The notes: generated by a model not told the origin, from the letters alone. A DNA stretch of 64,000 nucleotides from Morinoia aosen (GCA_030386875.1 CM059571.1:30312355-30376354); one strand, 5' to 3'. Numbered from the stretch's first letter, positions 1-13,802 are shown. A program made the numbers and translations.

Positions 1-376
1 TTTCAATTAAATGGCATGCCAAATAAAAACTCAAATGAACAAACACTTAACTAAATAAAACAGTGTCAAGTCTTATTGAAATGCTGTTCGTATCATCATG
101 AGGGGCTTATTAAAAAACGAATCAAGAATACAGAATAATAAGATGGATGCGTTTCCTTGAGTAAAAATAATACACAAAGCTACTGAGAAGCTACTCTTGT
201 TCAAATAATATCCGCTCACTTTCTGTAAAGCAAAGTAATGAATTCTAATCACTGACTTCTCTCATTTTTATGAAAGAAAAAAATGTTCTACGAAATCAAC
301 TTTTAAAGCGAGAACGATGTCTCGAGGGCTCCCCCGAGGACGGAGCACTGTTCTTCTCGATTGGGGCACTCATGTT

Positions 377-517
377 CCACCACAAATACTTGCTCAGAGG
401 GCGCACCAACAAACGTACTGGCTGAGCATCCCGCCGCACAATACTCTTGCTCCACCACAAATGCTTGCTCACAGGGCGCACCAACCGACGTACCAGCTGA
501 GCATCCCACTGCACTAT
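377..517. repeat. Two-copy imperfect tandem repeat, 75-bp period
   Basis: Two adjacent copies starting with CCACCACAAAT-CTTGCTC lie at 377 and 452. Each ends in TGAGCATCCC plus a GCAC tail. The copies differ by scattered substitutions. Because 75 is divisible by three, several overlapping frames stay open through it on both strands, and these are treated as by-products of the repeat. No host gene is recognised around it; 1-1635 otherwise shows nothing I can call. Confidence 0.6.
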
Positions 518-1635
518 CTGAAACAATACAATTTCGCTTAGAAAAAATCATCGTAACAGTAATGATTTTGACAACTTCCATTTACCGGGGTAGGAATATT
601 GAACGTTCCGGATTTGCAACACTTTATAAGAAAGTAAGGGCCGGAGCTATGAGTTAGGTAAAAGTTGAACAGCATCTCAACAAGCTAATTATGTTTTCGA
701 AGATTTTTTTCATAACTGTTTACATTTTCCCATTTATTGCTCTTTCGTTCTTCTAGCAGTTTTTACTCCCAACTTTCTAGTTTTTCCAATCTCAATATTG
801 CAATGTAGCAGGTGAACGACACAAATTTCGTGCATAGATTCCCACATCCCAAAGAACGTGCTATCGTTTTCCCTCTCACAGAATCACTCGCAAACACCTT
901 AAATATATAGAATTACATTGTTTTAACTTAGTCTGACGAGACAAACAATCGAAGTACAGCTTTTAATTGAATATTTGTGCCTCAGAATGCAGTACAAAAA
1001 TACACGTTTTGCGCCTAAACATCTGCAACATGGCAGATTGGGCTACCACTATTCGTCATTTTCTGTTTCGACACCGAATGATATTGAACATATCTCAAAA
1101 TTCATCTGTTCTAACAGTTTCCCTTTACACATGTCATACGTACAGCAATACCTCAAAAAAAAATACATACGCTGACAAGGTCATTTAGAAATTCCTCGTA
1201 ATTTCTATGTTCAAATGCTGAAATTTTATAACAGTAAGAACATCTACCATACCTCGAAATTGAATCAATTCATTTTAATATGCTCTGGTATTTGCTCCTT
1301 TTGCACGGCTGGGCATAGTCTCCCGTGATCTACCGTGCACCGGAAATTATTATTATATTAGTGGTTTAAGACTCCGTTTTCAGTAACAAAGACGATATCA
1401 CAGAGGAATAATGAAGGAGACCATCTAGTATGGACACGTACAAGGGGATTCTATGCACGAGGTGTGCCCCGCACAGGATACCAAGCGCATAGTAACAGCA
1501 AGTTACGAAGGAAGTTCAAACAAGAAAAAAAGTTCAAGAAAAAAGTAGACGGTGCTCAATAAAAGGATAGCAGTGAACCGAAAAAAGTTGGCCCTTAACT
1601 AAACAAAAGACACAATATTTCAACAAAAAGAAGGC

Positions 1636-3051
1636 CTACCTAACCAGTGATTCGGGCGCTGACATTATCCCCCTGGGAGCGTCACTTCCCATAGATACAA
1701 TAGTTGTATCCCCCTGAGGGGCCGTGCACCGAAAAAAATTTAATATAGCAGGTGTTGTTTCCTGAATTGAGGCTGAAATCACTTGTTTCAGGTGTTCAAC
1801 AGTGTTGATTTTTACCTGGCACACTTGAGGCAAGGTATGTCTTCATGTAAACTACACTCAACTACAACCGTAGCCTCGAGCTCACCATTATTTTCGTAAA
1901 TTTACTTCTCATTTAAATCAAACCTATGCAGTTTTATTTATATTCATTCATAATTATTGTAATTTAAATAACTTAGTAAATATAAGGTGATTTAATGTAT
2001 ATTCTCAGCATCTTTGTACATCATCAAATAAAATTCTGCATTTTTCATACTTATAAATATTGCAATGTATAACTTCACTGAGTCAAACCTTAATTCAATC
2101 AAACGCCCAATTCGGTTATGAAATTCAAATTGATAGAGAAAAATCTTGAATACTCTACACATTCTAATTTTATCTCTAAATCCAGATGGATTACAAATGG
2201 TTTCTAAATTCAAAAAGAAGGTACCTACTACGTTTACGCTTGCGAGTACTTCCGGACCAGTCCACAGCCTGCCTCAGGAGCAACGCAGTTCGTTTCTCTA
2301 TGTCGGTGAGGGACACGTCTCTAAATCTTGTCCACCGTAGAGCGCCTGGAAAAAACGAACACATAATAGCTAGTAGCTAAAACACATTGGTCACGTATGT
2401 TCCCTCTCCATTAATTATAGGAAACAAGTACAGAAAGATCGTAAGAAGCTTTCACTGATAGCTAATTTACAATTAATATGTAACTAATTTTCAACACGCT
2501 TATATTATGACATGCTTGAAACATTAAAAACTTACAAACAAGCAGGTAGGAAGAATATAACAGTGCAACATTTTCACGACAAAAATCATACCGCTCCTAT
2601 ATAGAAGTAGCTACAGTGAATTCAATTCACCATGAAATATAACTTACTTAAGAGAAGCTGATATGCCTTATGAGAAGAAAATTTATTCTTCGTAGGCTGC
2701 CGATTGAGACCAAGCCCAGTGAATGAATACGTCTGGGCCAGTGTTCTCGTCATCATTCGCTGCAGCATTCGACGCAAAGTATCTTGAAGACTCGGGGTTT
2801 CCAATGCTGCCAAGCTCATGACCTGACGAAAACAATGATAACGTTCTAGTTCCCCTAAATTACTTTATAATAATTGTTAGTTAAAAATAAAACGTAAACG
2901 TGCATCGGGGGTTTACTCGTTATGTAAATCTAGGACAAGTAAAGGTAGTGAACCTGAGCATTAGCTAGCTGCATAAACATAATTGGTTCCGTACGTTTAT
3001 TCACATATTTGTATTACTGTAGTACATATATATACATATATACATATATAC

Positions 3052-3082
<31 letters not shown>

Positions 3083-6000
3083 ATAGTTTTGGCTTCCCCT
3101 AGCCACTACAAGGCGTTCCCAAGATCAGAAAAGGAAGGAACAAAAGGAAATGTGTAATCTACGCACAGGACACTTATATTAGCGCATAGGAACAGCACAT
3201 TAAGGAAAAGGAGGAAGAATAAAGTATAGAAATTAAAGGAAATAAAGTGGCCAAGAAATAGAAGAGGTAAGTGCTGTCTAAGTTGAAGTAACCTAATATC
3301 TGTTTATTCCCATAGAACAGTATGGACAAACCTAACCTTGTTGCTCTTCTCTATGCTCACTGATGGGTTATATATTTGTGTCGTGTTACTCGTGTATAAT
3401 CCTCAAGGATACGCAAGAAGAAATTAGCACTCGCGTTAATGGTTGGAGGTCTCTGCTTAACTAGAAGTTACATTCATCTTCACTCTGCAACCGCATTATA
3501 ATAAGTTACTGTCAAAAATTACTAGGCCTAGGAAGATCTAGAGCGTTATATACACCCAAGTCGATGCCGTGTACAAGCAAGTCGTACAAGCTCGTAGTAC
3601 AGTATCTTCAAATAACGCTGAATTTCTCTATCTAGGGTAAAGCACAAACAGTTATAAGTAGGTACTTCTCTTGCAGCATAAAAATGCTGTATTCCAGAAA
3701 AAGACTCAGGTATTTAAGAGGAAATAATGATGAAAGAAATGCTGATGAAAGAAATGCTAAATCGCCACACTCGCATTGGCACAGATAGGTAAGTGATAAA
3801 TGAGTCTATATAAAACACTTGGCAGCTCATCATATAATCAAGTCATTAAGGTATACGCCATGGAAGCTGCGCCAATAACCGTATGGACTTGAATGTATAT
3901 TGACCTTGTTACATTGAAATGAGCGAGACTTCGAACTTGGTACCTCCGTTGAGGGTTTACCGAAACATTTCGGTAGCAAGTTAAGTAGAATCTACACAAT
4001 TAGCAGGTAGAAACGACAGCAGTCTGAACTTTTAAGCTCTAAGCAATAGTGACTTACAAAATGGTTCGATGAAATGAGTGCAGACAACTCATCATCATTG
4101 TTGGCAGGGGGACCAGCAATAAGATCTTCCTTGGAAAGCTTTGCGGCCAAACCCCTCAAATCCTCAAGTGCTAGGTCCAGCTTCTCTTCTATCATGTCCA
4201 TCTTCACTTGCATATTTGCTGCAACTTTGCTGACCTTCGCTGAAAGTGCAGCTGTCAAGTCCTGGCAGCAACAGCGCGCTTGAGGTGCGTCTGAACTACT
4301 GGAGGCATCCACAGTAGATCTGATCGTTAAGGCTGACATTAGCTAATTGTACAATAGCGTTGCTACTGCTTAATGAAAGGTCTTCAATTGATGAGTTGTA
4401 AGTATATTACATACCTACATAGTTATGCTAACTTTCTCATACTGTGCTATATCACAAACTAAAAAAATTAACTGATTATTTTATGTGATACACAATATGG
4501 ACCACGTAATCAATATCGACTGAATAAATGACGTGGTCCACAACCGGCAAGCCAGGTTTAGTTTAATGATCGTGTTCCAAGAAATTGTTTCAATTAACTG
4601 GCAAAAAGATTGCCAAGTGGATTTTTTCTTGCAATGATAATTTTAACAATTTGCCAGAAAATTTAGTTTCACACAAGCAACTACGTCTGGGCTTTGGGGC
4701 AAAATGGGGTTCCACAGTATAGGTCAACGTCATGAACACAATGCTAAGTTATAGCTTGACATATAGAGAAATTATTAAAAGAAAGCTACAAGTTGAGGGT
4801 CGAACTGGAGTAAGTTTATGGGTTAGGGCTTCAACTCATTTTTGAAAATTAATTTAATGAATTTCATTTCTGTCAAGAGAGACGCGAGCCTTATAAAGAG
4901 TTAAATATTACCTCATCAAATGTTGGTATTCGAAACCCACCCACCCCAACACCCCTTCGACGTGATTTGGAGGGAGTAAAAACAGGTATGGCGGAATGGA
5001 TCGAGGTAGAATCAGAGAACATGTCAAGGAATCGTTGAAATACCTGTCTTTGAAAAAAATCTTCATTTTAAAAACCCTGGTCACAGCAGAAGTGCTGAGT
5101 ACTTTACTACTCCATACTTCAGAATGATGAACTTGGACTCTTCGGCAGAGAAGATTCTTTACTGAAAGTTAAACTTGGTTTGAAACTCAAGCTGAACTAG
5201 GAGTTAACTTTATTATTAGGTGAACATTTTGTTCAGCTTCATGTAAGATTCACCCTTTGCTGCTAAAGAATCCAAGTTCATCATCTGCTAGGATGGATAA
5301 GACAAGTAGCAACACGGCAGCCGTGAAGAAAGGTTTTGAAACCAAGTTCCACCCGAAAAATACTCAAAAGGTTTCAACCACTATTGCAGTGCAATAGCCA
5401 TCAACCAGTTCCAGGATTATGCCGCAGTTCAACCCTCTGCTCAATCTCAGGATGATTAAACTGGTGGAAATTGCCAGCACCTGATGAGATAGGTAATAAT
5501 TTACCCTCTATGTAGTCCAGCTATTCCTCATCAAGAATAGACTACTATTGAATATACTTTTAATAATGTTGTACAGAATATAAAATTGTCACTATTGCTT
5601 GTTGAGCCTAAACCTAACTTTGAATCTTCATATAATACCTAGGTATGTAGCTACCAATTAGAACAGAAATAAGATGTTCTTAGTAGTGCACACACCATGA
5701 AGCAACATTATCAGCTGAGTTCATTTCATATTTTTGAATTGCTATAGCAACAATTGTGAAAATATGTAACTATTTACATAAAATACATACATATACAGTA
5801 TATTCTACATAGTGGCAGCTAAAGACACTAGTTCTGTGTACCCATGTTGCACAATACCTGAAATAATATTGGTCACTGGTACGTACACCTTATTACCAAT
5901 GACATTATTATTGCTTACATTTACCCTTTTTTATAGCACTGTGACATTAGAAATAGCTGCTAATGATGCCCAGTTGAAAAAACTGCTATTACTGGCTATT

Positions 6001-7022
6001 TTCTAAGAAATTTTACCTTGAAGATTGTAGGCCACCAGCATCACTCCACTCCACAGATGACATACCGCTGTCCGTGTCAAAACCATCCAGCAGCCGGTAG
6101 CACTTCTTGTAGGAATCTACAAATAAGAAACATTTTAGACCCAGAGAACCTAGTAAAAATTTGCCCAACATAATAAACACAACACTTCAGCACTACACAC
6201 AACACTGGAGAACTGTATATGACACTGCAGCACTGAACACCACTGCAGCATGCTCTGTAGAACTGTACACAACACTGCAGCACTGCACACAACACTGCAA
6301 CACTGTAGACAATACTGCCGCACACTATGCAGCACAGCAGCACTGTACACAATACTGCAGCACTCTACACAATATTGCAGCACTGAATGAACTAAACAAT
6401 CATCCACTAGATAAAAACTTCTAAAGACAGTTTTTGCTGTTTCTCATACAAAAATGGCTGCAGATAAGCACAATAGATTAAATAAAATTTCAGCCATCAT
6501 TATTATTGCTGCCTCAAATATTTCCTTTAAATGAAAAATTATTTCATTGACTTACAGGGTCACTTCATCAGTGACCCTGAATCACAGGGTCAATCCCACT
6601 TTATGAGTAATTAATCACTGTATAATTGGTGAATTTTAATGGGATGTATCACTAAAATTATGCCTTGGCAATCAAAATGTTACTAACATATAAAACTTTT
6701 ATCATTACCATTAACATGTGTGTATGCATGCTCTAAATATTGAAAATTCAGATGTAGAAATGAACATAATTCGACCAAAATTTATGACACGTAGCTACAA
6801 AAATTACTTACTGGCAGATGTAATGATATGGCAGCTGTAGAAAGACCAAGAATCTTCTGGTGGTTCCAACTGCTTTGCAAGGGCTACTGGATCACCATGT
6901 GAAGGCCAAGCACTTTTGTGTGAACCATTTTTTCTAGTTTTTACCCACGATGAGGGTACCACTGCTTTATCATTAGATTTTTCAAAATACACTCCTACAT
7001 ATTTTTTTATAGATGAAGACAT
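1636..7022 (-). CDS. DUF4806-like domain protein, five-exon model
   Basis: The minus-strand exon model is 7022-6812, 6116-6017, 4319-4058, 2822-2648 and, tentatively, 1772-1636. Exon phases agree (1, 2, 0, 1) and the sum is 885 nt, about 294 residues. Exon 1 starts MSSSIKKYVGVYFE and carries VVPSSW, then a run ending in EPPEDSW. This N-terminal pattern is what I recall from arthropod DUF4806 proteins. Exon 3 encodes a charged helix (MDMIEEKLDLALEDL) that may form a coiled coil. Exon 4 has LRRMLQRMMTRTLAQ followed by an aromatic-Gly segment, as in the DUF4806 domain. Donors GTAAGT at 6811, 4057 and 2647 are strong; the acceptors of exons 3 and 5 are weak. The function of the family is unknown to me. 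It lies just downstream of a transposase gene on the same strand, so it may be transposon cargo or a transposon-derived gene. The family assignment is from remembered motifs, not a search. Confidence 0.5.
3021..3083. repeat. AT-rich microsatellite (TACATATATA)n
   Basis: A run of alternating TA and CATATA units sits inside the last intron of the DUF4806-like gene (2823-4057 between exons). It is a simple-sequence repeat with no coding potential. The rest of that intron shows no further recognisable feature. Confidence 0.9.
6178..6390. repeat. Minisatellite of about 20-bp units, AACACTGCAGCACTGTACAC-like
   Basis: About ten degenerate units, each built around CACTGCAGCACTG-ACACAA, run head to tail. 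The array lies in intron 1 of the DUF4806-like gene, about 60 bp upstream (in minus-strand terms) of exon 2. It creates long spurious Cys/Val-rich open frames on both strands. Confidence 0.85.
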
Positions 7023-7112
7023 CTTCTCACCTGTAGAAGTCTGTTTGAAGAAGCTCAATTACAACAAATTTTCTTTTGTAGGGGAGAATCATACACTTTT
7101 TCTTCACATCTT

Positions 7113-9242
7113 TCACTTTCTTTTTTTTTCCATGCCTAAATATTGGAGCAAGTGTATGCCAACATCAGATGAAGAAATTGGATAATGGAATAAATTTTCC
7201 TTGGATTCAAACACTCTGAGTTTCAGTGTTTCATGAGATGCACTTGTAACAATTGCAACAGACTTGTCATTAAGCATTACACAGTTGTCTTTGCTTGGGT
7301 TTTGACTTGGTTTAATAAGACTATTATTAATAATTACTCCTTTTTTAAAAAATTTCAATTCAGGTTGCTCTCTTTTTGAATGGAGGTGACTTAATGTAGA
7401 AATTTGTTCATTTTTTACTGTAGCAAATTTTTCAATTTGTTTGAGTGGTTTATTACCTGACCTGATGCAGCTTTTTAGCTCACCTAGAAAACTTTCATAT
7501 GGGAAGCAGCTAATGTTTTCTAAGTTTCCATACCTTGCATAATCATCTGGTAAGTGAATAAGATTAGGCACGTTATATGTAATAAATTCAGTGCCATAAT
7601 GTTGCTGACACTCTTCAACAAATTCAAGTAAGAGGGATTTAATGAAATTGAGCTTCTCTTGCTGCTCATCACTTAATAGAAGTCGCATGCTGACACTAAA
7701 TTTAAGAAAAGTTTTGTAATGATCATGTGACATTATAGCTTTGTTTCTTAAAACAACAGGTCCAACATATAGCAACATTAGTCTAAACTCAGTGGCTTTC
7801 CAGAACCGATGTTTAGAAAGTCCAACCTGAAAATGCCTAACAAATTCACGGCAAATGAATGGTTCAGCACCTTTTATTGAAAGCTCAAGTGTTGCAACAG
7901 CAATGCGAGAAAATTGAGCTTTTCGGTTGGCTGCAGGTGACTTGAGCCATCTTTGCAGGCAGAGGATAACAGCTTTTTTGAAACACCTAAGCAGCAGAGA
8001 TGCATATAATCAAGAACCATGGAACCGACTAAATCAATACCAATCGATTCTAAAATTAATGTTGAAGAATCATGATGATGCCTAGTGTCTTCACGTGACA
8101 AAAATGATTCTTTAGTTCGCAAGGGAGCATCGGTCTTATTTAATGTTACATGCCCACCATGATAAGAACCATGAACATAACACCTCTCACAAGAATTATA
8201 CCCTGAATGGTATACAATGTTTTTTAGCTGAGCTCGACAAGGGGCATCACATATTATTGGTCCAGATATATGAAATTTTACTCTGCCATTCTGAGTTGGA
8301 ATGCTTTCAGCCAATAAGTTTTTCAAATCATTTACTAACATTTGTAAAAAACGATTGCAATCAACTAACTTTTGATTTTCACTTCTATTAGTACAAAATA
8401 ATCCTGCTGTGAAAATTTTAGTTGGACACTCTTGACATTTTATAAGAATAGGATACAGATGAAAGTTAGGAGATTTGTCAAAAAGAGGAATTCCGTCAAT
8501 GTTGATGGCCAAGGTAAAATTACTCCCAAGATCAGTTGACCAGTTGACTTTCAAGTGTTCTTTCAGACATTTGATCCAGTTGTTAACATGAACATATTCA
8601 GCTCCGCCTTCAAACAAGTCACTTTCATTGCCCTTAGTTATGCTATTGTGGTGAACCAAAGTTCGCACATCTATCGGAAACCCTGGAAAGACATTGGCTT
8701 CCACTAATTTTAGTAATCGATCAACTGCATCGTAAAGGCACACTTTTTTCCTTTTGAAACCATTCTGCAATGGTAAATTTCAAAGAATTTTCTTTTTAAA
8801 ATAAAGTACTACTTTTAGGGTTTAATGAATAATTTTGACTAAAATTTTCTGTTTGAGAAGAACTTGTAAGCCTGGAAGAAAAAGAACCAGAGGATGATTC
8901 CAGTAGAGTTTCATCATCATGATTAACTACTACTCCTGATGAGCAAGGCATAGAGTCCAACAGTGAATCACTCTCGACGTCGCTAGCTTCGCTGGTGCTC
9001 ACTGGTGAACCTGGATCAATGCTTGACACACGAGCTTTTACATTCATAGTGTCATTTACTCTTCGTTTTTTCTGTTTTTTTGCCAGCACGTGGAGAGGTT
9101 TTTTCAAACGTTTTCTATCCATTTCTTTCAAATTAGTACAACTGCACTGACACACTCCAAAATCAGGGGCTTCTAAATGAACACTATGAACACAGACCTG
9201 AGGCAGCAGGCAAGGCTGACAATCAGATGTTAAGATTTCTGC
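7113..9242 (-). pseudogene. tnp2/CACTA (En/Spm)-like DDE transposase, broken
   Basis: Read leftward on the minus strand. A first block (about 9242-8796) begins after a TTTGCAG acceptor, carries paired cysteines (DCQPC, VCQCSC) and basic residues, then a Ser/Asp-rich linker. A second block (8770-7874) carries the transposase core. It has LYDAVDRLLKL, the DGIPLFDKS motif, LYPILIKCQECP, a CYVHG Cys pair after YNSCERC, and LVGSMVLDYMHL-CLGV. A third block (7778-7113) begins with the RFWKATEFRLMLLYVGP motif and ends in a Lys-rich tail. This order matches TNP2-type transposases of animal En/Spm-like elements (family knowledge). Blocks one and two could be joined by a tiny 47-nt intron. Blocks two and three are in different frames, and the third frame is already homologous from about 7965, so a frameshift lies near the A6 run at 7972-7977. 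It is probably inactive. Confidence 0.55.
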
Positions 9243-9777
9243 AAAGGTAGGTAGCTATTATTTTTTCTTACTAGGCTATTATTATTCATATTAGCTATTA
9301 ACACATTTTTAGACATCTGTGCTGAATTTCCAACAATTTCAGTTTTCTTTGTGATTGTCCCATATTCTCATAGTCAGGTACAAGTTTAGTCAGCTACAAG
9401 TAGCTACTTCCAAGAAAGAAATGTCTCCTGCAGCTTGTCCAATAGGTGTCATACTATATGTAGTACATTGCACATTTTGGTCAATTTTTTGAAGTGGACA
9501 GTAGCTAATAGATTTTTACGCAAATTATCACCGTTTGGCAGGGTAGAATTATTGAATCATCGTAAGACAGTCGTACCCATTGCTTAACTGTCGCAAACGC
9601 AGTTGTCAGATTAGCCTACGATGCTATTAATTTCCCGTAACAAAAATATTGTTCAATCAACTTAACAATGAAAAATGGACTACACAACTACAAAAAAGTG
9701 CTTAAAAACCTACCTTAGTATAATTAAATTCTTTTTGTAACACTTTTTAATCTCTATATGTACAAGCAGAAACAAGA

Positions 9778-9805
9778 CAGGGCCGAGCACTCCTGCATCT
9801 ACCCT
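9778..9805 (-). repeat. Lone transposon terminus-like sequence
   Basis: The 28-bp stretch CAGGGCCGAGC...TACCCT matches, with a few mismatches, the right end of the hairpin element at 11018-11045. It lies about 540 bp upstream of the En/Spm-like transposase start and is followed at 9812 by a 22-bp copy of transposase-internal sequence. It may be one end of that transposon. No partner end was found by eye on the other side. Confidence 0.4.
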
Positions 9806-10794
9806 ACTGGGGAGGATAACAGCTTTTTTGAAAAATACGGTTTAAATATTTACAGTTGCACATAGGTACACTTCTTAATTCATGAACAATTAACAGAGTG
9901 CATAGGCTAACCCACTCTATGTACAAGTACAGTTACTACTGAAATCTTATTTAATACACAAAAAACTTAACAGAAATTCCTATCACAACTCAAAAAATAT
10001 TAGATTCTACCAATAAATTTCTACTTTACAAGAAAGAAGGTGGTAACAAGGTTTGTAGGGACAATTTTATTAAACTACTGTATAAATAATATATTTTTGC
10101 TTGGGGAAAACACTTTGTTGCTGACTAGTTAGGCCTATCCATAGAAGGATATGTATGATGGAAACTTCTTGAAACCTCTGAGAAAAAGATTAAAACCTAG
10201 CCTGGTTTCAGCAATAAAATACAAACACAAGTGTTGCCACGGAACAAATTTAATACAGCCTTTTGTGAGCGATTAAAACTTAAATGTAACTCATGGGCTG
10301 CATTCACATTTATTTACTGAATATGGGCAGCAATGTTTTTGGTAATACTTTAGCAGATGACCATATAAATATAAATTTATTTCTTTTTGTCAAATTTTAA
10401 ATCTGCTGCTTTTCTAGAAAACAGACTTAGGGAGAAACATTGATAAAATTCACTTTAATATCTGTTCCTTATCAAAAATTTGAGGGAGGAGAGCAAAAAA
10501 ATTGATTTTTCTTTCACTAAAATTATTGAAAACAGTAAAATAGACACACACAGACCAAGAATAGGTTAAAACAAGAAAGGTCAAGTTCTATTCCCCTAAT
10601 TTTTGTAAAATACAAGGTCAAAAAAAGTGAAAAAAAAATCCATTTTCACCCTCATATTTGTGAGAAGGAATAAATAGTATTGTGATTTCAATATTATATC
10701 AATATTTTGCCTCAACTCTATTTTCTAGTTAGAGAAGTGGCAGTCACAAAAATTGCCCCAAAAGACTATAGCCTATTAAAAGGAGTTAGACACA

Positions 10795-10890
10795 GCTTAG
10801 GCTAGTTCTAACTAGGCCTAGATAGTTCAACACTGCTTAGCCGTATGTAGGCTAACTAGGTATAGTTAACTAGGCCTAACTTAGGTAGTT
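10795..10890. repeat. Cluster of TAGGCCTAACTAG-like short repeats
   Basis: Short, partly palindromic words related to CTAGGCCTA and GGCTAACTAG recur several times here and again at 11045-11125, either side of the hairpin element. Their origin is unclear. The remainder of 9250-13600 shows AT-rich sequence without exons I can support. Confidence 0.5.
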
Positions 10891-11045
10891 AGGGTAAAGG
10901 CAGGAACGACCGGCCCTGCAGTAATAACTGGCCTCCTTAACAAAAAGCAATTGGAGTAAAGAGCCTGCTCCTTTTCTCCATTGCTTTTTGTTAAGGAGGA
11001 GAGTTAGCTTATTAGTGCAGGGCCGGTCAGTCCTGCCTTTACCCT
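10891..11045. mobile_element. 155-bp hairpin MITE-like element
   Basis: Outer arms 10891-10920 (AGGGTAAAGGCAGGA...) and 11016-11045 are near-perfect inverted repeats. Inner arms 10932-10956 and 10976-10999 (CCTCCTTAACAAAAAGCAA and complement) also pair, so nearly the whole sequence folds on itself. This is the shape of a foldback MITE. Target-site duplication was not clear. The outer 28 bp resemble the terminus at 9778-9805, which suggests one family present in more than one form. Confidence 0.65.
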
Positions 11046-13802
11046 AGCTAGGTAGCCCTACTTTACACTGCCTGGGTCATACTTCAACACTGACTAGGCA
11101 TATAGCCTAATCTAACTAAGCCTAGCTACTTCTCATTTTATGAGCACAAAAGAACAGAAATAGCTGCATGGTAAACTTAAACACCCTAATTTTAAGTTAT
11201 GAATATCCTAAAACAATGCACAATGCCTATACAGTTGATAACACGCTAAATACGCGCGAATTTTTTGCGCGCACACACACACACACAAACACCGGTCTGA
11301 CAGGTTTAGGTTATTGCTTGTTTAAAAAAGCTGCGTAGTAATACCAACATTAACTTTATCAAAACTTTTCCGCAAGTAATTCTGTAATCTATACGTTTAT
11401 TAAATAAAAATATCGAACATAGCATAATTATTTACGAAAATTTCTACATTTTTTTATTTAGAATAATTCTATTCTAAATTCCTGCGCTGAAGAGTATAGT
11501 TCTACGCAAGAGTCTCTTCATTTTTCTTAACACGACCGCTTGTGCAGCTACATAAAACATGTAAGCCCGATGTGATAGATAAAAACTTATCACCAATAAA
11601 GTTGATACATGCAATGAAATATGGCCAATATTGGCTTCTACTAAACTATAATATTAGAGTCCTCAATTGGTATACGTGTCTTTATAGTGCATAATACCCG
11701 CTAGATATTAAAGGGGGCTAATTGGTGACAAAGCATGACATTTCAACAGACTTAAACCCTGTATACAGATTTAAAATGCCCTGAAAACCAGAAAACGTAC
11801 AAGCATTTGTTCTGAAATGCACTAACTTGATACTTTAAAATTTTCAAGTCTATTACTTCCCAATCGATATACGTATAGGCCTAGTGGAAGCGCAAATAAA
11901 AGAGTTTTCCTTATTAAGAAATGTCTGTTCTGCCCATAATCTTAAAACATTTAACTTAGGTAGTTATTCAAGTTTTCCATACATTTATGCACTTGTTATC
12001 AACTGCTTATATGTTAGTTCTTGTTAGTTACCAAAGTCCAAAATTTAAATGAACTTTGTTAATATATGTGTATTTTCTGTCAACGAAACTTAACGGCAAA
12101 CTCAACATGCCATTTTTCCCGGCAAAGTACTATAGGCTCCTACACTTCATACAGGCTATAGATAAAAGTTGCTCTTTTGAAAGGACAACTTGCTGTAACC
12201 TATAAGCTACATATGCAAGTTTGTCTTAACACCTATTCACAGCGATATTTTACTCGAACCAATGATTCAATTATTTATATAAGCCAAAAAGCCAAAATTA
12301 TTATTCATACAAGCCAAAATTAATTCAACTAAAATCCATCAAGCAAAGAGTTAAGAACTTCATTGATGAATAATTACTATTCGAGGTGATATAGGGCCTG
12401 TAACTTGTAAAAAGTTTTTTTATGTATGGACAGGAACAGTTTCATTAATTTATTACGACCATGGTGTATTGTCAATATTTTATTACCTTACTTTCTTCAT
12501 ATTAACTGATGTCAAATGTTTTTTTTCTTCGACCTATGTGTTCAACAGAGTTTGATGTATTATAGGTACTGTTCTGACTGCGTCATTAGAATTAGTATTT
12601 GCGTTTATAAATTATTAAGACCTTATTGTATTGTAAATGTTTTATTTTTTTTCTAATTTCATTGCCGCGAAATGGTTCTTGAATGTATGTGTTTAATCGA
12701 GTTTTCTCAAATTTGATACATTAGAGTTACTATTTTGATGGCTATTGTTCGTAACAAACATAAATCGTCGTTTCCTATCTCTCTTTCCCCTTTTTCGATT
12801 GATGTCGAGTACGATACACCGTGACCGGTTTTGAGATACATGATGAATAGACAATTTCTCTCAATGAAGGATGCGCCTTGTAAGAAAAATCAATCAGTAT
12901 GGGTGATTCGGTTCCCATAATTGGTGACTCTGTACCATGGTACCTAGCCTAATTTTATTTTTTTTTAGCAAATAACTATTGAACAATTTCGTATCTACAA
13001 AATCCTTATGTTAATAGTAGTTTGTAAGGATTTAGTAATCAGGTATGGTTGCTGTAATGAATGATTCTTAGGTACTTAAACGTTTATTTAAATTTCTTGG
13101 CGTTACAAATTTATGAAACATACACTAACGCACAACTTTTTTGCTCGTTGTATATTTTTATATTTCACGATTAAATTATTTCCCTTGTAGCGTAACACCA
13201 GGTGTTTATATAATTTAATTTAATTTAATTTATAACTACACAATATGCATTTTTAGGCATATTCTTACGCTTGGTTTCCAGTAATGTATTTGGTATAGTA
13301 TTTTTCTTGGAGTGCCAGTACGGGCTTACAATCGGTTTTCCTTTTCAACTGAAATGAATATACCGGAACCAAACAGGCTTCCCACAATACTCTCGTTGAG
13401 AATGGGAACCCATTACTGACCCAACTCGCCCGAGACGTAAATTTACTCTTTAAAGAGAAGCCAGAGTTAATCCCGTACTGAAATTACACTTTCCACGGGA
13501 ATCCAGTACTGACCCTTCGTTTCCTACGTCACCCCATTGAACAGCCATTAATAAATGCTGACTGGGTCTAGCCGTATATTATTCGGAAAAGCAGTAGTTT
13601 TTTGGTCGCCATGACCACTTTATATGGCAGTAAAAAACGACCTCAAAACCATTGAATTTCCTTTGTAGCTTTTCCTAAATTTCCACTTCTATCGCCTACG
13701 TATCGACTTTCCACGCACCTAAACGGCCACGCGCCGCATCGTTCCGAACATCCTGCCGCATTATTTCGACCTTGCCCGAACTCAATTACACCGGCCTTCC
13801 GT

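Noticed and set aside
6077-6424. Cys/Val-rich frames on both strands
   Set aside because: They arise from the 20-bp minisatellite in an intron.
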